The notes beneath the pieces were generated by a model. It had not been told where the DNA came from and did no database searches. It saw only the letters and a list, made by a program, of their open reading frames with translations. 64,000 nt of DNA from assembly GCF_900176435.1 (NCBI RefSeq), contig NZ_FWYE01000001.1:124001-188000 (forward strand), in the 5' to 3' direction. Positions within the stretch are counted from its first letter, which is position 1; each line of letters starts with the position of its first letter. This DNA is from Picrophilus oshimae DSM 9789. Lineage in GTDB: Archaea; Thermoplasmatota; Thermoplasmata; Thermoplasmatales; Thermoplasmataceae. A program made the position numbers and the translations under genes. Shown one piece after another: positions 17,555 through 27,332 of the stretch.

Positions 17555-18994
17555 TCATTTTGTGTAATCAGCACTGTATTTTTTATTTTCATTGTATGAT
17601 TTTCCCTTTATTAGTGCAGCAATGCCTGCAACGATTAGTATAAAGAAGCTTATTAAAAGTGATGTGTCTATTCCTGACAGGAATTTAACTGAAACAGCGC
17701 CGTTGAGCTTTCCTATACCGAGGAAAACCTCGAAGGCAACGTACCTTGGAACCGTTATCGATGCGATTGTTATTGCAAGAACATAGCTTATTAATGTTCC
17801 TATGTTTGACAATGATCTTAATAGTCCGGATATTGAGCCATAAAGCCTCCTTGGTGCACTTGACATAACCGCGCTGCTGTTTGATGGCCAGAACATTGAG
17901 CTGCCTATTCCGGTTATTATTGAGCCTATTATTACAATATATATTGGAGATGAAACCTTCATTGTTAGATATACTATTATGCCAGCGGCCATTATGAATA
18001 TGCCTATTGATGATAGAATCCTTGGACCGGTTCTGTCTGAAAGCCTGCCCATCCTAGGTGCAAGAAAACTTGCCAGGATATATCCTGGAATCAGTATCAA
18101 TGACGCATAAAATGGTGTAAATCCACGTATCCCCTGCAGGTACATTATTAATATAAAAAGAACGGCAAGGTATCCAATGGCCTGAAGTGTGGCTGCAATT
18201 AATGAGAATGACAGCATGCGCTCCCTAAATGCTGAGATCTCTATAACAGGATACCTTGAGATTTTCTCTATAAATATAAATGGTATTATAAGTATTATGC
18301 CGGCCAATATCATTGCAATATATGTTAATTTTATTCCTATGCCGGCTATTTCAACCGCACCGTACGCTATTAATGATAATAATATCAAAAGCAATGCTGT
18401 TCCAGGAACGTCTATTTTTGCATCAGGATTTTTGTTGTTATCCTTTATGTATATTAATGCTATAATAAATCCTATGATTCCTATCGGCACGTTTATATAA
18501 AATATGTACCTCCAGCCAATGAATGTTGTTATTATGCCGCCAAGTATTATGCCAAGAGAGCCGCCTATGTTCCAGCCCATGCTTGTTATGCCAAAGGCCC
18601 TGCCGCGCTCGTTAACCGGAAAGTAATCTGCAACAATTGCATTGCTGTTTGCCTGAAGTAAAACCGCTCCAAAGGCCTGGAATCCCCTGGATATTATTAA
18701 ATAGTTTATATTTGGCGATGCACCTGCGGCGGCGGAGCCGGCTATGAATATTATAAAGCCTATATAGAATATCCTTGACCTGCCAAAAATATCCCCAAGC
18801 CTGCCCATCTGGGTTGTCAGGGCCGCCAGTATTAAAAGGTATATTATAATAATCCAGATTGTCTTTATAAATGGAACCTTAAGATCATCAGTTATTGTTG
18901 GAATGGCCAGGAGCACTATTGTTGTATCTATTGCTGACATCAACGTGCCTATAAATACACTTATAAGAACCATGCTTCTTGATTTATACTCCAT
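17555..18994 (-). CDS. MFS exporter, DHA2 (14-helix) family
   Basis: 479 residues with about 14 helices, as in the EmrB/QacA branch of drug:H+ antiporters. Typical motifs are FIGTLMSAIDTTIVLLAIPTI at the start, GRLGDIFGRSRIFYIG (motif A), and the proline/glycine-rich GWNIGGSLGIILGGIIT before GWRYIFYINVPIG (motif C region). Likely substrates are toxic organic molecules or metabolites, but none can be named. It is followed by a tRNA gene and preceded by tricorn on the same strand with a 49-base gap. Confidence 0.9.
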   Translation of the reverse strand: MEYKSRSMVLISVFIGTLMSAIDTTIVLLAIPTITDDLKVPFIKTIWIIIIYLLILAALTTQMGRLGDIFGRSRIFYIGFIIFIAGSAAAGASPNINYLIISRGFQAFGAVLLQANSNAIVADYFPVNERGRAFGITSMGWNIGGSLGIILGGIITTFIGWRYIFYINVPIGIIGFIIALIYIKDNNKNPDAKIDVPGTALLLILLSLIAYGAVEIAGIGIKLTYIAMILAGIILIIPFIFIEKISRYPVIEISAFRERMLSFSLIAATLQAIGYLAVLFILIMYLQGIRGFTPFYASLILIPGYILASFLAPRMGRLSDRTGPRILSSIGIFIMAAGIIVYLTMKVSSPIYIVIIGSIITGIGSSMFWPSNSSAVMSSAPRRLYGSISGLLRSLSNIGTLISYVLAITIASITVPRYVAFEVFLGIGKLNGAVSVKFLSGIDTSLLISFFILIVAGIAALIKGKSYNENKKYSADYTK

Positions 18995-19043
18995 AATGCT
19001 TAATTAATAAATACATAATTAATAAAGCTTTTTGTAAAATAAT

Positions 19044-22000
19044 TTAATCTATATTTAATTTTTTGTAGTTTTTCAGATCATCCATTATTATTTTTATTGC
19101 CTCATCAAGCTGTTTGTCGTTGCTGTTTAAAAAGTCCTGCGGCATGTTTTCAATGTATATATCAGGATCGACGCCGTAGTTCTCTATGCCGTACTTTACG
19201 CCTTTAAACCATGTTGCGAATTGAGGCTGGGTTACTGTTGTTCCATCTATTAATCTTATGTTTGGATTTATTCCCACAACGCCTCCCCAGGTCCTTGTGC
19301 CTATGACCTTTCCAAGCTTATATTCCTTAAAAACAAAGGTTCCTATATCACCGTCTGAACCTGCATACTCATTTGTTATTGCAATCATTGGCCCATCAAC
19401 CGAGTCCTCCGGATATGGTGTTATAACCCCACGCCTTGGTATATCATAGCCTATGCGCTTTCTTGCAAGCTTTTCCATTAAAAGCTGTGAAACAAAACCA
19501 CCGCCATTGAACCTCAGATCAACAATTAACCCGTCAAGCTTTGATTCCCTTGAGTAAAGTCTGAAGAACTCGTTGAAGCCGTTCATGCCCATGTCAGGTA
19601 TATGTATGTATCCTATTCTATTATCCGTCTTTTTATGTACATAGTCGCGGTTTCTTTCAACCCATGCACGGTATCTCAGATACTTTTCATCACGCATTGG
19701 CATTACATAGTCGCTGCATAATTTTCCTTCGTGCTCGTATACAATGTTAACCGGATCGGTAATATTAAGAAGTGCCCTGTCTATATTTGTTTTTTCATCA
19801 AGCTTAACTCCGTTTATTTCTATTATTGCATCACCCCTGGATATGTTTGTAAACAGCATTGGAGATTTCTCATTCTCGTTTGATACGTCGCCATAGTATA
19901 TCTCATCCACAATGTATTTACCATTTTTATAGGAATAATCTATGCCGAGTTTGCCAACAGGAACAGATTTAACATCTGTTATGTCTCCGCCAATTTCGTA
20001 TGAATGGGATGTTTCGTATTCACCCTGCATCTCCCTTATTAAATCAGAGAGCTCAAACCTTGTTCCTATTTTATCTATTAATTTTGCATACTTTTCATAT
20101 GGTTTTCTTCCAAGGGCCTCTACCTTTTCCGGATTCCAGAAGTTTTCCTGTATCAATTTGAATGCATCATAAAGCATGTTACGCCATTCATCTACAGGAT
20201 CTATCATTATTGATATGTTCTTTATTTTTATCTCCTCGGTTTTTTTATCGCCTGTATTTTTCTTTATATATGAATCCGGCTTTCTTATTAATAAATATTT
20301 CTTGTTCAATGATACTGAAAAGTCCATGACATGATCCTCATAGTCCTCCTCCTTCTTTTTTGCAAGGTCAAAGAATGATATCTTTCCGGTTCTCTTTTCA
20401 TTGCTGAATAGATAATACTTCATATATCCCTCAACAGGGAAGTGAAACAGTAGAACTCCGTTATCAACGGCAACCAGGGCCTCATAGTTCCTTGAATCCA
20501 CAGGGAAGGCCGTGCTCTTTTTATCAAGGTTATTTAGATCGTAATCACCAGGATTGTTCTCTGATAATGTTTCGATGAATGGTGGCCTTACACCTGATCT
20601 TACTGGAACGGCAAATGGTTTTGTTATATTCTGGTATCCCAGGTCGAATACAAGCTCATCCTGTACAGGATCAAGGGATCTTTTTGATAGATAGAATAAA
20701 TATGAATTATCGCTGCTAAATGATGGTGAAAAATCTATGTATCCCGGCGTTGTTACCTGGTGTATACTATCATTTACTGTATCATAGATCCTTATGGAGC
20801 TGCTGCCAACATCGCTTAAAAAGTACTTTTTCTCAGGATATGAGTATGCAAGCAGCCTTGAGTCTCCTGACCATGAGAAATCAAGGATCGCACCTGATTC
20901 ACTTTCATCAACCTTCTTTAAATTAAGCTGGTCATCAAGTATGTAAAGCGAGAACCTGTTATTTCCAATTGCTATCTTTTTACCATCCGGGGATATTACC
21001 ATTGATCTTATGATTCCGTCATTAAAATCCTTTTCATTTATTAATCTTCCATTGAAATCATGGAAAAGTATCTTGCCTTCCTTTTCATTGTAAATATATG
21101 ATACTATGCAGTCCTTTGAAAATACTGATATCTGGTTCTTCAATTTTTTTATATTAAATACAGGCCCACCGGATATACCAGATGAGTATACCTGCCCTCT
21201 GGAAACGGCAAGAAAACGCTTCCCATCCGGGCTTATATCATACGATGTGATGAAATCATCCATGGATATCGATTTCTGAAGGGATTTTAGCTTTGGTGCC
21301 TTTATATTTATATCAAGCTTTTTTATACCATTGCCCATTAAATAGAGATCACCGGCCATCTGAAATACTATGTTTTTACCGTCTGATCTTGCATTTCTTA
21401 CATAGTATTCATTGAAATCTGTTTCCTTTTTAATGTTTTTACCGTTTAAATCGCATGAATAAATATTGGCGGTGCCCTCATGATCCGATATAAAGTATAT
21501 TCTATTTGATACAATCATTGGTGAGTTTACATTTGAGTTAAGATCCACTATAATTTTAAAATCCCTGCCATTCTCAGAATAAAGTATCTTTCCCCTGGTG
21601 CCGCCCCTGTAATGCTTCCAGTGTGGCATGTCAACAGTGTTCCTGCCTATTAAGATACCATCACCGTTGTATATTATCTCCATGGCCGGTCCGAGGTTCA
21701 TTGGATACAGATTATTATTTTTTAATTCATATAGCATCGGGGAGCTAAATGGATAGTATGCATCTGTTGATATAACAGGGTTACCATCCTTTGTAAAACC
21801 TGCAACGGATGTGTACATCCTGCGGCTCGTGCTTCTTCCCTGTAAATATGTTACACGGCTTATCTCACCGGTATTTAATGATACATAATATATATCAGAA
21901 GAATCCGCGCTTTTTCCTGTCATGACGCGGAAGTAAACGCCCCTCTTATCAGGTGATATTCTCGGCATTGTAACAACACCCATGTTATATGTAAGCCTTG

Positions 22001-22100
22001 AAATCTCCTTTGTTGAAATATTATATTCCCAGAGGTCATCATCATTGACAAAAACAAGCAGATCATCTCTTATATCCGGATACATAAAATAACGCTGCAT
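19044..22100 (-). CDS. tri: Tricorn protease
   Basis: 1018 residues, close to the roughly 1070 of the Thermoplasma enzyme. The order is a six-bladed propeller, a seven-bladed propeller, a helical/PDZ region (about 720-830) and a tail-specific-protease-like catalytic domain. Catalytic residues by alignment are Ser698-His699 (ETSHSYE), nucleophile Ser915 with Asp916 (YAGSDGD), and Glu973 (IENYGVD). It cuts proteasome products into small peptides as a hexamer that can assemble into large capsids. The proteasome alpha gene is in the same window (30835-31539) but not in the same operon. The near absence of insertions supports a functional enzyme. Confidence 0.97.
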   Translation of the reverse strand: MQRYFMYPDIRDDLLVFVNDDDLWEYNISTKEISRLTYNMGVVTMPRISPDKRGVYFRVMTGKSADSSDIYYVSLNTGEISRVTYLQGRSTSRRMYTSVAGFTKDGNPVISTDAYYPFSSPMLYELKNNNLYPMNLGPAMEIIYNGDGILIGRNTVDMPHWKHYRGGTRGKILYSENGRDFKIIVDLNSNVNSPMIVSNRIYFISDHEGTANIYSCDLNGKNIKKETDFNEYYVRNARSDGKNIVFQMAGDLYLMGNGIKKLDINIKAPKLKSLQKSISMDDFITSYDISPDGKRFLAVSRGQVYSSGISGGPVFNIKKLKNQISVFSKDCIVSYIYNEKEGKILFHDFNGRLINEKDFNDGIIRSMVISPDGKKIAIGNNRFSLYILDDQLNLKKVDESESGAILDFSWSGDSRLLAYSYPEKKYFLSDVGSSSIRIYDTVNDSIHQVTTPGYIDFSPSFSSDNSYLFYLSKRSLDPVQDELVFDLGYQNITKPFAVPVRSGVRPPFIETLSENNPGDYDLNNLDKKSTAFPVDSRNYEALVAVDNGVLLFHFPVEGYMKYYLFSNEKRTGKISFFDLAKKKEEDYEDHVMDFSVSLNKKYLLIRKPDSYIKKNTGDKKTEEIKIKNISIMIDPVDEWRNMLYDAFKLIQENFWNPEKVEALGRKPYEKYAKLIDKIGTRFELSDLIREMQGEYETSHSYEIGGDITDVKSVPVGKLGIDYSYKNGKYIVDEIYYGDVSNENEKSPMLFTNISRGDAIIEINGVKLDEKTNIDRALLNITDPVNIVYEHEGKLCSDYVMPMRDEKYLRYRAWVERNRDYVHKKTDNRIGYIHIPDMGMNGFNEFFRLYSRESKLDGLIVDLRFNGGGFVSQLLMEKLARKRIGYDIPRRGVITPYPEDSVDGPMIAITNEYAGSDGDIGTFVFKEYKLGKVIGTRTWGGVVGINPNIRLIDGTTVTQPQFATWFKGVKYGIENYGVDPDIYIENMPQDFLNSNDKQLDEAIKIIMDDLKNYKKLNID

Positions 22101-22184
22101 AATCAGATAAGTTAAGATTTTATTTAAATCTATGTTGCATGAATTTTACATTAACTAAAGCTTACTGTCTTTAATTAAAAAACA

Positions 22185-22197
22185 TTTTAAATATATA
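22185..22197 (+). promoter_or_regulatory. TATA-like box of the cobalamin operon
   Basis: TTTTAAATATATA centred about 22 bases before the ATG at 22213. No cobalamin riboswitch-like structure is visible in the short upstream spacer. Confidence 0.45.
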
Positions 22198-22212
22198 TTG
22201 CATTAACTTAAA

Positions 22213-23235
22213 ATGGGTCATGGCGGCAACGTACTGGAGGCTGCATCAAAATCGGGCATGTCAATAAGAGATATTATTGACTTTTCAGCCAGCATAAATG
22301 ATTTCATGGAGATCAATGACATAATTATAAAAAAGGATCAGATAAAAATGTACCCGCAGGGGCTTAAAATAAAAAATAAAAGTTTATGTGAATTTAATGA
22401 TGCCCTGCCGGTTCCTGGATTAACATTCTTCATACACAGGCTATTATCGTATATAAATGGAAATATTATAATTGTTGAACCAACGTTCAATGAGTATAAA
22501 TATGCTTTTACACATGGAACAAGGATAAATCTGCCATTTAATTTAATTAATAATAATCCTGAAATACTAAATAATTACAATTTCTCGCTGATAATTATTG
22601 TTTATCCTGATAACCCACTGGGAAATCTAATATCAAGGGATTCTCTATTGACAATATCCGAGATATGCAGAAAAAAATCCGCCCTGCTATTTATTGATGA
22701 ATCATTTATCTTTTTTTTAAAAAACAGATACAATGAAAATGATCTTTTAAATGGAAGCACGATAATAGGCAGGTCATTAACAAAGATCCTTGGAGTTCCA
22801 TCCCTTAGGATTGGATACATAGCCACCGATGATTATAACATGGAAATATCTAAAAAGATAACAGGTCCATGGAGCGTGCCGGATTATGTTATAGATTACA
22901 TAAATAGCATCAAATTAGATTATGATTTTTTGGATATAATGGAAAATGAAAAGTCCTTTATGATAAATAATATGGAGGCCATGGGCTTCAGGGCCGCAGG
23001 CGATCACAGTGCAAACTTTATAACATTTATGATTCCTGATTTTATAGATGCCCATGATTTTTATTCCTATCTTATAAAAAACGGCATTCTTGTAAGGCTT
23101 TTGGATGATTATGAATGCCTTGGAGAACAATACATTAGAATAGGCATTAGAAGGCACGAATTTAATATAAAACTTGTTAATGCCATCCGGGGGTTTTTAA
23201 ATGAAAATGATTCAGGTTCTCGGGACCTCTTCTGA
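22213..23235 (+). CDS. cobD: Threonine-phosphate decarboxylase-like PLP enzyme (CobD/CobC)
   Basis: 340 residues of the fold-type I aminotransferase superfamily, HisC-like. The N-terminus MGHGGNVLEAASKSG is characteristic of the cobalamin L-threonine-phosphate decarboxylase. Asp162 (LFIDESF) and the PLP lysine Lys191 (GRSLTKILGVPSLRIGY) are present. It would make aminopropanol phosphate for the nucleotide loop of cobalamin. A HisC role is less likely because of the N-terminus and the neighbours. It overlaps cobQ by about 35 bases. Confidence 0.85.
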   Translation: MGHGGNVLEAASKSGMSIRDIIDFSASINDFMEINDIIIKKDQIKMYPQGLKIKNKSLCEFNDALPVPGLTFFIHRLLSYINGNIIIVEPTFNEYKYAFTHGTRINLPFNLINNNPEILNNYNFSLIIIVYPDNPLGNLISRDSLLTISEICRKKSALLFIDESFIFFLKNRYNENDLLNGSTIIGRSLTKILGVPSLRIGYIATDDYNMEISKKITGPWSVPDYVIDYINSIKLDYDFLDIMENEKSFMINNMEAMGFRAAGDHSANFITFMIPDFIDAHDFYSYLIKNGILVRLLDDYECLGEQYIRIGIRRHEFNIKLVNAIRGFLNENDSGSRDLF

Positions 23236-24610
23236 TTCTGGTAAATCTACGCTGGCAACCGCGTTTTGCAGGATCCTAAAAGACCTTGGATACAGGGTCT
23301 CGCCATTCAAGGCTGTGAACATGTCACTGAATTCCATTGCGATAAAGGATGGTTCTGAGATTGCAAGGGCCCAGTGGGTCCAGGCCATGGCTGCTGGAAC
23401 CGAGCCCTCGGCCTATATGAATCCCGTCCTGTTAAAACCAGAAGGCCATCATAAATCACAGGTAATAGTACTTGGAAGATCCATTGGTTCTATGAGCATA
23501 AATGATTATTATAATTACATAAATAAAAATGCAAAAATAATAAAGGAGAGCATAGATTTTCTTTCAAATAAATATGATGTAATAATATCCGAGGGTGCAG
23601 GATCGCCAGCAGAGATAAATCTTGCCGGCAGGGATTTTGCAAATATTTATGTATCGTCGCTATATAATACACCGGCCATTCTTGTTGCTGATATAGACCG
23701 CGGTGGAGTGTTTGCATCAATATACGGAACAATAAATTTAATGCAGAGAAGTGATCTTCTAAAATATTATATAATAAATAAGATGCGTGGTGATCAATCA
23801 CTTCTTTACCCTGGCATAGAGAGGATTGAAGAGCTAACTGGTAGGAAATGCCTTGGCATAGTACCTTACATTGATTTAAAGCTTCCCGGAGAGGACTCCC
23901 TTGATTACAATTTTTCAGGCTCTGGAAGCATAGGCATAGTTAGATACCCTTACATGGAGAATTACAGCGATTTTGATCCTTTGATATTCAATGAAAAGGC
24001 GTTTTATATAAAAAATAAGGAAGATTTAAAAAGATGCGATGTTATAATATTGCCAGGATCAAAGGATGTCTTTCATGACCTTGAATACATAAATAGTAAT
24101 GGCATTGCAGATTCAATAAAAAGATGCAGTGAAAAGAAGATGATAATAGGCATATGCGGCGGCTATCAGATGCTTGGAAAAAGGATAAACGATGCATCCG
24201 GTGTTGAGTCAGATGGTGTTTCTATTCCAGGTCTTGGCCTGCTAGATATAGAAACATATTATAATAAAACAAAAACAACCGGATCCGTAAAATATAGATT
24301 TGCAGAGAACCAATTGAAAATCAATGGCTCAGGAACAGGCTATGAGATACATTATGGTAGCATAGTAAAAAACAATGAGATGCCGCTTTTAATAACGGAT
24401 CACGGCCCTGAGGGATCCGTTTCAAGCAATGGCATGGTCATAGGAACAAATGTCCATGGAATTTTAGAGAACAATGAGTTTTATAGGTACATAACTGGAG
24501 AATACCTAGACTATGATAATATAATTGAAAACAGCATTGAAACGCTTGCAGGGATTGTTAAAAAGAGCATAAATATTCAAGAATTCCTGGAACTTTTAAA
24601 TGATGCTTGA
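23201..24610 (+). CDS. cobQ: Cobyric acid synthase
   Basis: 469 residues. The N-terminal ATP-binding (BioD-like) domain begins QVLGTSSDSGKSTLATAFCR and contains FKAVNMSLNS. The C-terminal class I glutaminase-like domain has the nucleophile region GICGGYQMLG and the later histidine in GTNVHGI. It amidates four side chains of adenosylcobyrinic a,c-diamide. An alternative ATG lies at 23207. It overlaps both neighbours, so the three cobalamin genes form a tight operon. Confidence 0.95.
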   Translation: MKMIQVLGTSSDSGKSTLATAFCRILKDLGYRVSPFKAVNMSLNSIAIKDGSEIARAQWVQAMAAGTEPSAYMNPVLLKPEGHHKSQVIVLGRSIGSMSINDYYNYINKNAKIIKESIDFLSNKYDVIISEGAGSPAEINLAGRDFANIYVSSLYNTPAILVADIDRGGVFASIYGTINLMQRSDLLKYYIINKMRGDQSLLYPGIERIEELTGRKCLGIVPYIDLKLPGEDSLDYNFSGSGSIGIVRYPYMENYSDFDPLIFNEKAFYIKNKEDLKRCDVIILPGSKDVFHDLEYINSNGIADSIKRCSEKKMIIGICGGYQMLGKRINDASGVESDGVSIPGLGLLDIETYYNKTKTTGSVKYRFAENQLKINGSGTGYEIHYGSIVKNNEMPLLITDHGPEGSVSSNGMVIGTNVHGILENNEFYRYITGEYLDYDNIIENSIETLAGIVKKSINIQEFLELLNDA

Positions 24611-25517
24611 GCTTATAGTTTTGCCTGCTGCATATGTATACGATGTTTTACGAGGTGAGCCTTACCTGCATCCTGTGGTTTTTATTGGTAAAACAATATC
24701 GTTTTTCAAAAAATACTTTTATAAAGATAGTATTATAAATGGGCTTCTTTTCGAGCTTTTTATTATAATAATAAATTTAATACCATTGATAATAATCTTA
24801 ATATTATTAAAAGATGTTCTGTTCTTAATCTATATTATCTTTTCGATTTACATTGCAAAATCAACATTTGCTGTAAAATCCATGAATCAGCATATAAAAA
24901 GAATAATAAATAGCTATAAAAACAATGACCCTGATGCGGCCAGGCATTACCTTTCATATGTTGTTAGAAGGGATACTAAAATAGATGATGTTTTAATGTT
25001 TTCAGCCGCAATAGAGACCATAGCAGAGGGCTTTGTTGACGGCTTCCTTTCCGAGATCATGATCTTTCCATTTCTTGGAATGGCCGGGGCCTATGCATTT
25101 AGAATAATAAACACAATGGATTCAAACATAGCTTATAAGAATGATGATTACAAGAATTTTGGCAGGGCCGCTGCCATATTTGATACGGTAATAAATTACA
25201 TACCTGCAAGGATATCACCATACCTTTTCTACATTGCCGCGATTAAATATTCCAATTCTGGATTTAAATGGCCTGATAATACAACGGATAGTTACAATGC
25301 TGGTTATCCAATGTCCTTTATGGCACATGTATTAAATGTAAGGCTGGAAAAGCCCGGGGAGTATATAATAAACGATGGTGCCAGGAATCCAAGCATAGGA
25401 GATGTTGAGACTGCATTGAAAATATATAATAGGGCATCTTTTATTGCATTTTTAATATCATTTATGATCTCAATATTATTGTTTTATCTTAATATATACT
25501 CTGTAATTTTAATATAA
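24600..25517 (+). CDS. cbiB: Adenosylcobinamide-phosphate synthase
   Basis: 305-residue membrane protein with about five helices. The N-terminal AAYVYDVLRGEPYLHPVVFIGKTISFFKK and the later AGAYAFRIINTMDSNIAYKNDDYKNFGRAAAIFDTVINYIPARI are the defining CbiB/CobD stretches. It joins aminopropanol (phosphate) to cobyric acid. It overlaps the cobQ stop by 11 bases, and a second ATG follows at 24603. The corrin-ring genes are not in the window, so this set alone supports late synthesis or salvage. Confidence 0.93.
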   Translation: MMLELIVLPAAYVYDVLRGEPYLHPVVFIGKTISFFKKYFYKDSIINGLLFELFIIIINLIPLIIILILLKDVLFLIYIIFSIYIAKSTFAVKSMNQHIKRIINSYKNNDPDAARHYLSYVVRRDTKIDDVLMFSAAIETIAEGFVDGFLSEIMIFPFLGMAGAYAFRIINTMDSNIAYKNDDYKNFGRAAAIFDTVINYIPARISPYLFYIAAIKYSNSGFKWPDNTTDSYNAGYPMSFMAHVLNVRLEKPGEYIINDGARNPSIGDVETALKIYNRASFIAFLISFMISILLFYLNIYSVILI

Positions 25518-25557
25518 AGATAGGTTAAATTTAACTACAATTAAATGATAAGCCATT

Positions 25558-25839
25558 ATGTTTAAGGTTTACAGCCTGGATAAAAACTCCAGGGAGGATC
25601 TTGATAAAATATTAAATGACGATGTTATAGGAAGGCAGACGGTAATATACAGGGATGGCGATAATTATGGTTTCCCTGGCAAATACATAATTATAATAGA
25701 GGGTTCAAGCGGGATCTTCGATTCACTGGATAAAATCTCAACAAATCTTAAAATCATTGAGAACGGAGAGGATATCTACAAAAAAATAAAGGATGAGGAG
25801 AACAGCTCCCAGGATGGTATGGGATATATTTTTGGTTAA
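25558..25839 (+). CDS. Small unknown protein upstream of the kinase
   Basis: 93 residues, soluble, with alternating strands (QTVIYRDGDNYGFPGKYIIIIEGSSGIF) and helices, followed by an acidic tail. I do not recognise it. Its stop is one base before the kinase ATG at 25841, so the two are an operon. The fold pattern would fit a small alpha/beta domain. Confidence 0.6.
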   Translation: MFKVYSLDKNSREDLDKILNDDVIGRQTVIYRDGDNYGFPGKYIIIIEGSSGIFDSLDKISTNLKIIENGEDIYKKIKDEENSSQDGMGYIFG

Positions 25840-25840
25840 T

Positions 25841-26404
25841 ATGATAATTATAACCGGTATGCCCGGTGCGGGCAAGGACGAATTCGTTAAGGTCGCAAAG
25901 TCCATGGGCTTTCTGGATGTTCATATGGGAAACACCGTTAAAAAATACGCATATGAAAATAATATAAAAATTGATGATACAAACATAGGTAAATTTGCCA
26001 GTGATGAGAGGAAAAAGTATGGCATGGACATATGGGCGAAAAGAACATCAAAGTACATACTGGACGAGGACATAACAATAGTTGATGGACTTAGAAATTA
26101 CGAGGAGCTCGAATATTTTAAAAACAACTATGATGATATAATTGTCATAGCAATATTCGCCAATGAGGAGCAGCGCTTTGAAAGAATAATAAAAAGAAAC
26201 AGGGAGGACGATATAAAGAGCTACAATGAGATGAAGAGCAGGGATGACAGGGAATTGACATGGGGAATAGGCAAGGTTATATCACTTGCAGATTACATGA
26301 TTGTGAACAACAAAAGCCTTGAGGAATACAAAAGCGATGTGAAAAGCCTTTTAAAGACGATCATTGATTCGAGGCCAAAAATTAGGGAAAAGCTTGGTTT
26401 ATGA
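25841..26404 (+). CDS. UPF0200/dephospho-CoA-kinase-like P-loop kinase
   Basis: 187 residues. A P-loop NTPase begins at once with MIIITGMPGAGKDEFVKVA, and a later VDGLRNYEELEYF and RNREDDIKSYNEMKSRDDRE fit the archaeal UPF0200 family (COG0237 relatives). The true start is the ATG at 25841; a longer frame from 25793 puts unrelated residues before the P-loop. It is a nucleotide or CoA-precursor kinase by family. The real substrate is uncertain, since this archaeal family is only distantly like bacterial CoaE. Confidence 0.82.
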   Translation: MIIITGMPGAGKDEFVKVAKSMGFLDVHMGNTVKKYAYENNIKIDDTNIGKFASDERKKYGMDIWAKRTSKYILDEDITIVDGLRNYEELEYFKNNYDDIIVIAIFANEEQRFERIIKRNREDDIKSYNEMKSRDDRELTWGIGKVISLADYMIVNNKSLEEYKSDVKSLLKTIIDSRPKIREKLGL

Positions 26405-27151
26405 TTATGTGCTATTGTATAAAATCCTGAAGAAGATCTCTCCTGTGCCCTTATCTGAATTACGCTCATTTCCTGACATCTGGTATGGATAGTAAACACG
26501 TTCAGGATGTGGCATCATGCCTATGACATTTCCTGAATCATTTGTTATTCCAGCTATGTTCATTATGGAACCATTTGGATTCCATGGGTATCCTGAATAA
26601 TTGCCATTGTTATCAACGTATCTAAATATAATCTGATCGTTTTCTATTAATTCATCAAGTGTTTTATTATCACAGTAAACACGGCCCTCAAGATGTGCAA
26701 CAGGAACCTGAAACGGTCTGTTTCCAAGATCGGAAAGAACCTTTTTTGTTGATAATCTTATGTATGTGAACCTGCATTCAAATCTGTTTGACTCATTTAC
26801 AGTTAATGCTATTTTCCTGTCTCCATTGAAGAACAGGCCGAGCTCTGTAAGAACCTGAAAACCGTTGCAGACGCCTATAATAAATCTTCCAGAATCTATG
26901 AATTTATTTATATCGCTTAAAAATGGCCTCAGCCTGGCGGCAAATATAGCACCGGCCCTTATATAATCACCTGCAGAAAAGCCGCCAGGTATGAACATTA
27001 AATTATAATCGTCAATAAACTTTCTTTTTCTGGCAAGATCATTTATATGAACATACTCAGGCTCAAATCCGGCTCTTTTAAGGGAAAGGAAGGCCTCCTC
27101 CTCGTTGTTTGTGCCCTCCATCCTAAGAACCATGGCCCTTTTACTGTCCAC
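26405..27151 (-). CDS. purQ: FGAM synthase glutaminase subunit PurQ
   Basis: 248 residues, a class I glutamine amidotransferase. It has the N-terminal [19 protein letters not shown], the nucleophile cysteine in [15 protein letters not shown], and the His/Glu pair in [13 protein letters not shown]. It supplies ammonia to PurL in purine synthesis together with PurS; neither lies in the window. A GTG at 27151 with GGAGAG upstream gives a coupled start overlapping eL40 by 11 bases. An internal ATG at 27133 is the alternative. Confidence 0.93.
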   Translation of the reverse strand: MDSKRAMVLRMEGTNNEEEAFLSLKRAGFEPEYVHINDLARKRKFIDDYNLMFIPGGFSAGDYIRAGAIFAARLRPFLSDINKFIDSGRFIIGVCNGFQVLTELGLFFNGDRKIALTVNESNRFECRFTYIRLSTKKVLSDLGNRPFQVPVAHLEGRVYCDNKTLDELIENDQIIFRYVDNNGNYSGYPWNPNGSIMNIAGITNDSGNVIGMMPHPERVYYPYQMSGNERNSDKGTGEIFFRILYNST

Positions 27152-27290
27152 TCTTTCTCTCCTTGGCCTTTAACCTAAGACCTGTGTAACCGCACTTTCT
27201 GCATCTTGTGGCGCTAACAGCGTTCCTTGCATAGCAACGCATGCATATCTTTTTATTAAGTCTCCTCTCAATTGCTTCTGGAAAAGGCAT
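27141..27290 (-). CDS. rpl40e: Ribosomal protein eL40
   Basis: 49 residues with a four-cysteine zinc ribbon: Cys16-x2-Cys19 ([10 protein letters not shown]) and Cys30-x2-Cys33 ([12 protein letters not shown]). The N-terminus [13 protein letters not shown] is typical of archaeal L40e, which in eukaryotes is fused to ubiquitin. The basic tail KAKERKSGQ overlaps the purQ start, so both are in one transcript. Confidence 0.93.
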   Translation of the reverse strand: MPFPEAIERRLNKKICMRCYARNAVSATRCRKCGYTGLRLKAKERKSGQ

Positions 27291-27332
27291 AGTATCACTT
27301 TCACTTAATATTTAAAAAATATTTTAATTTTG

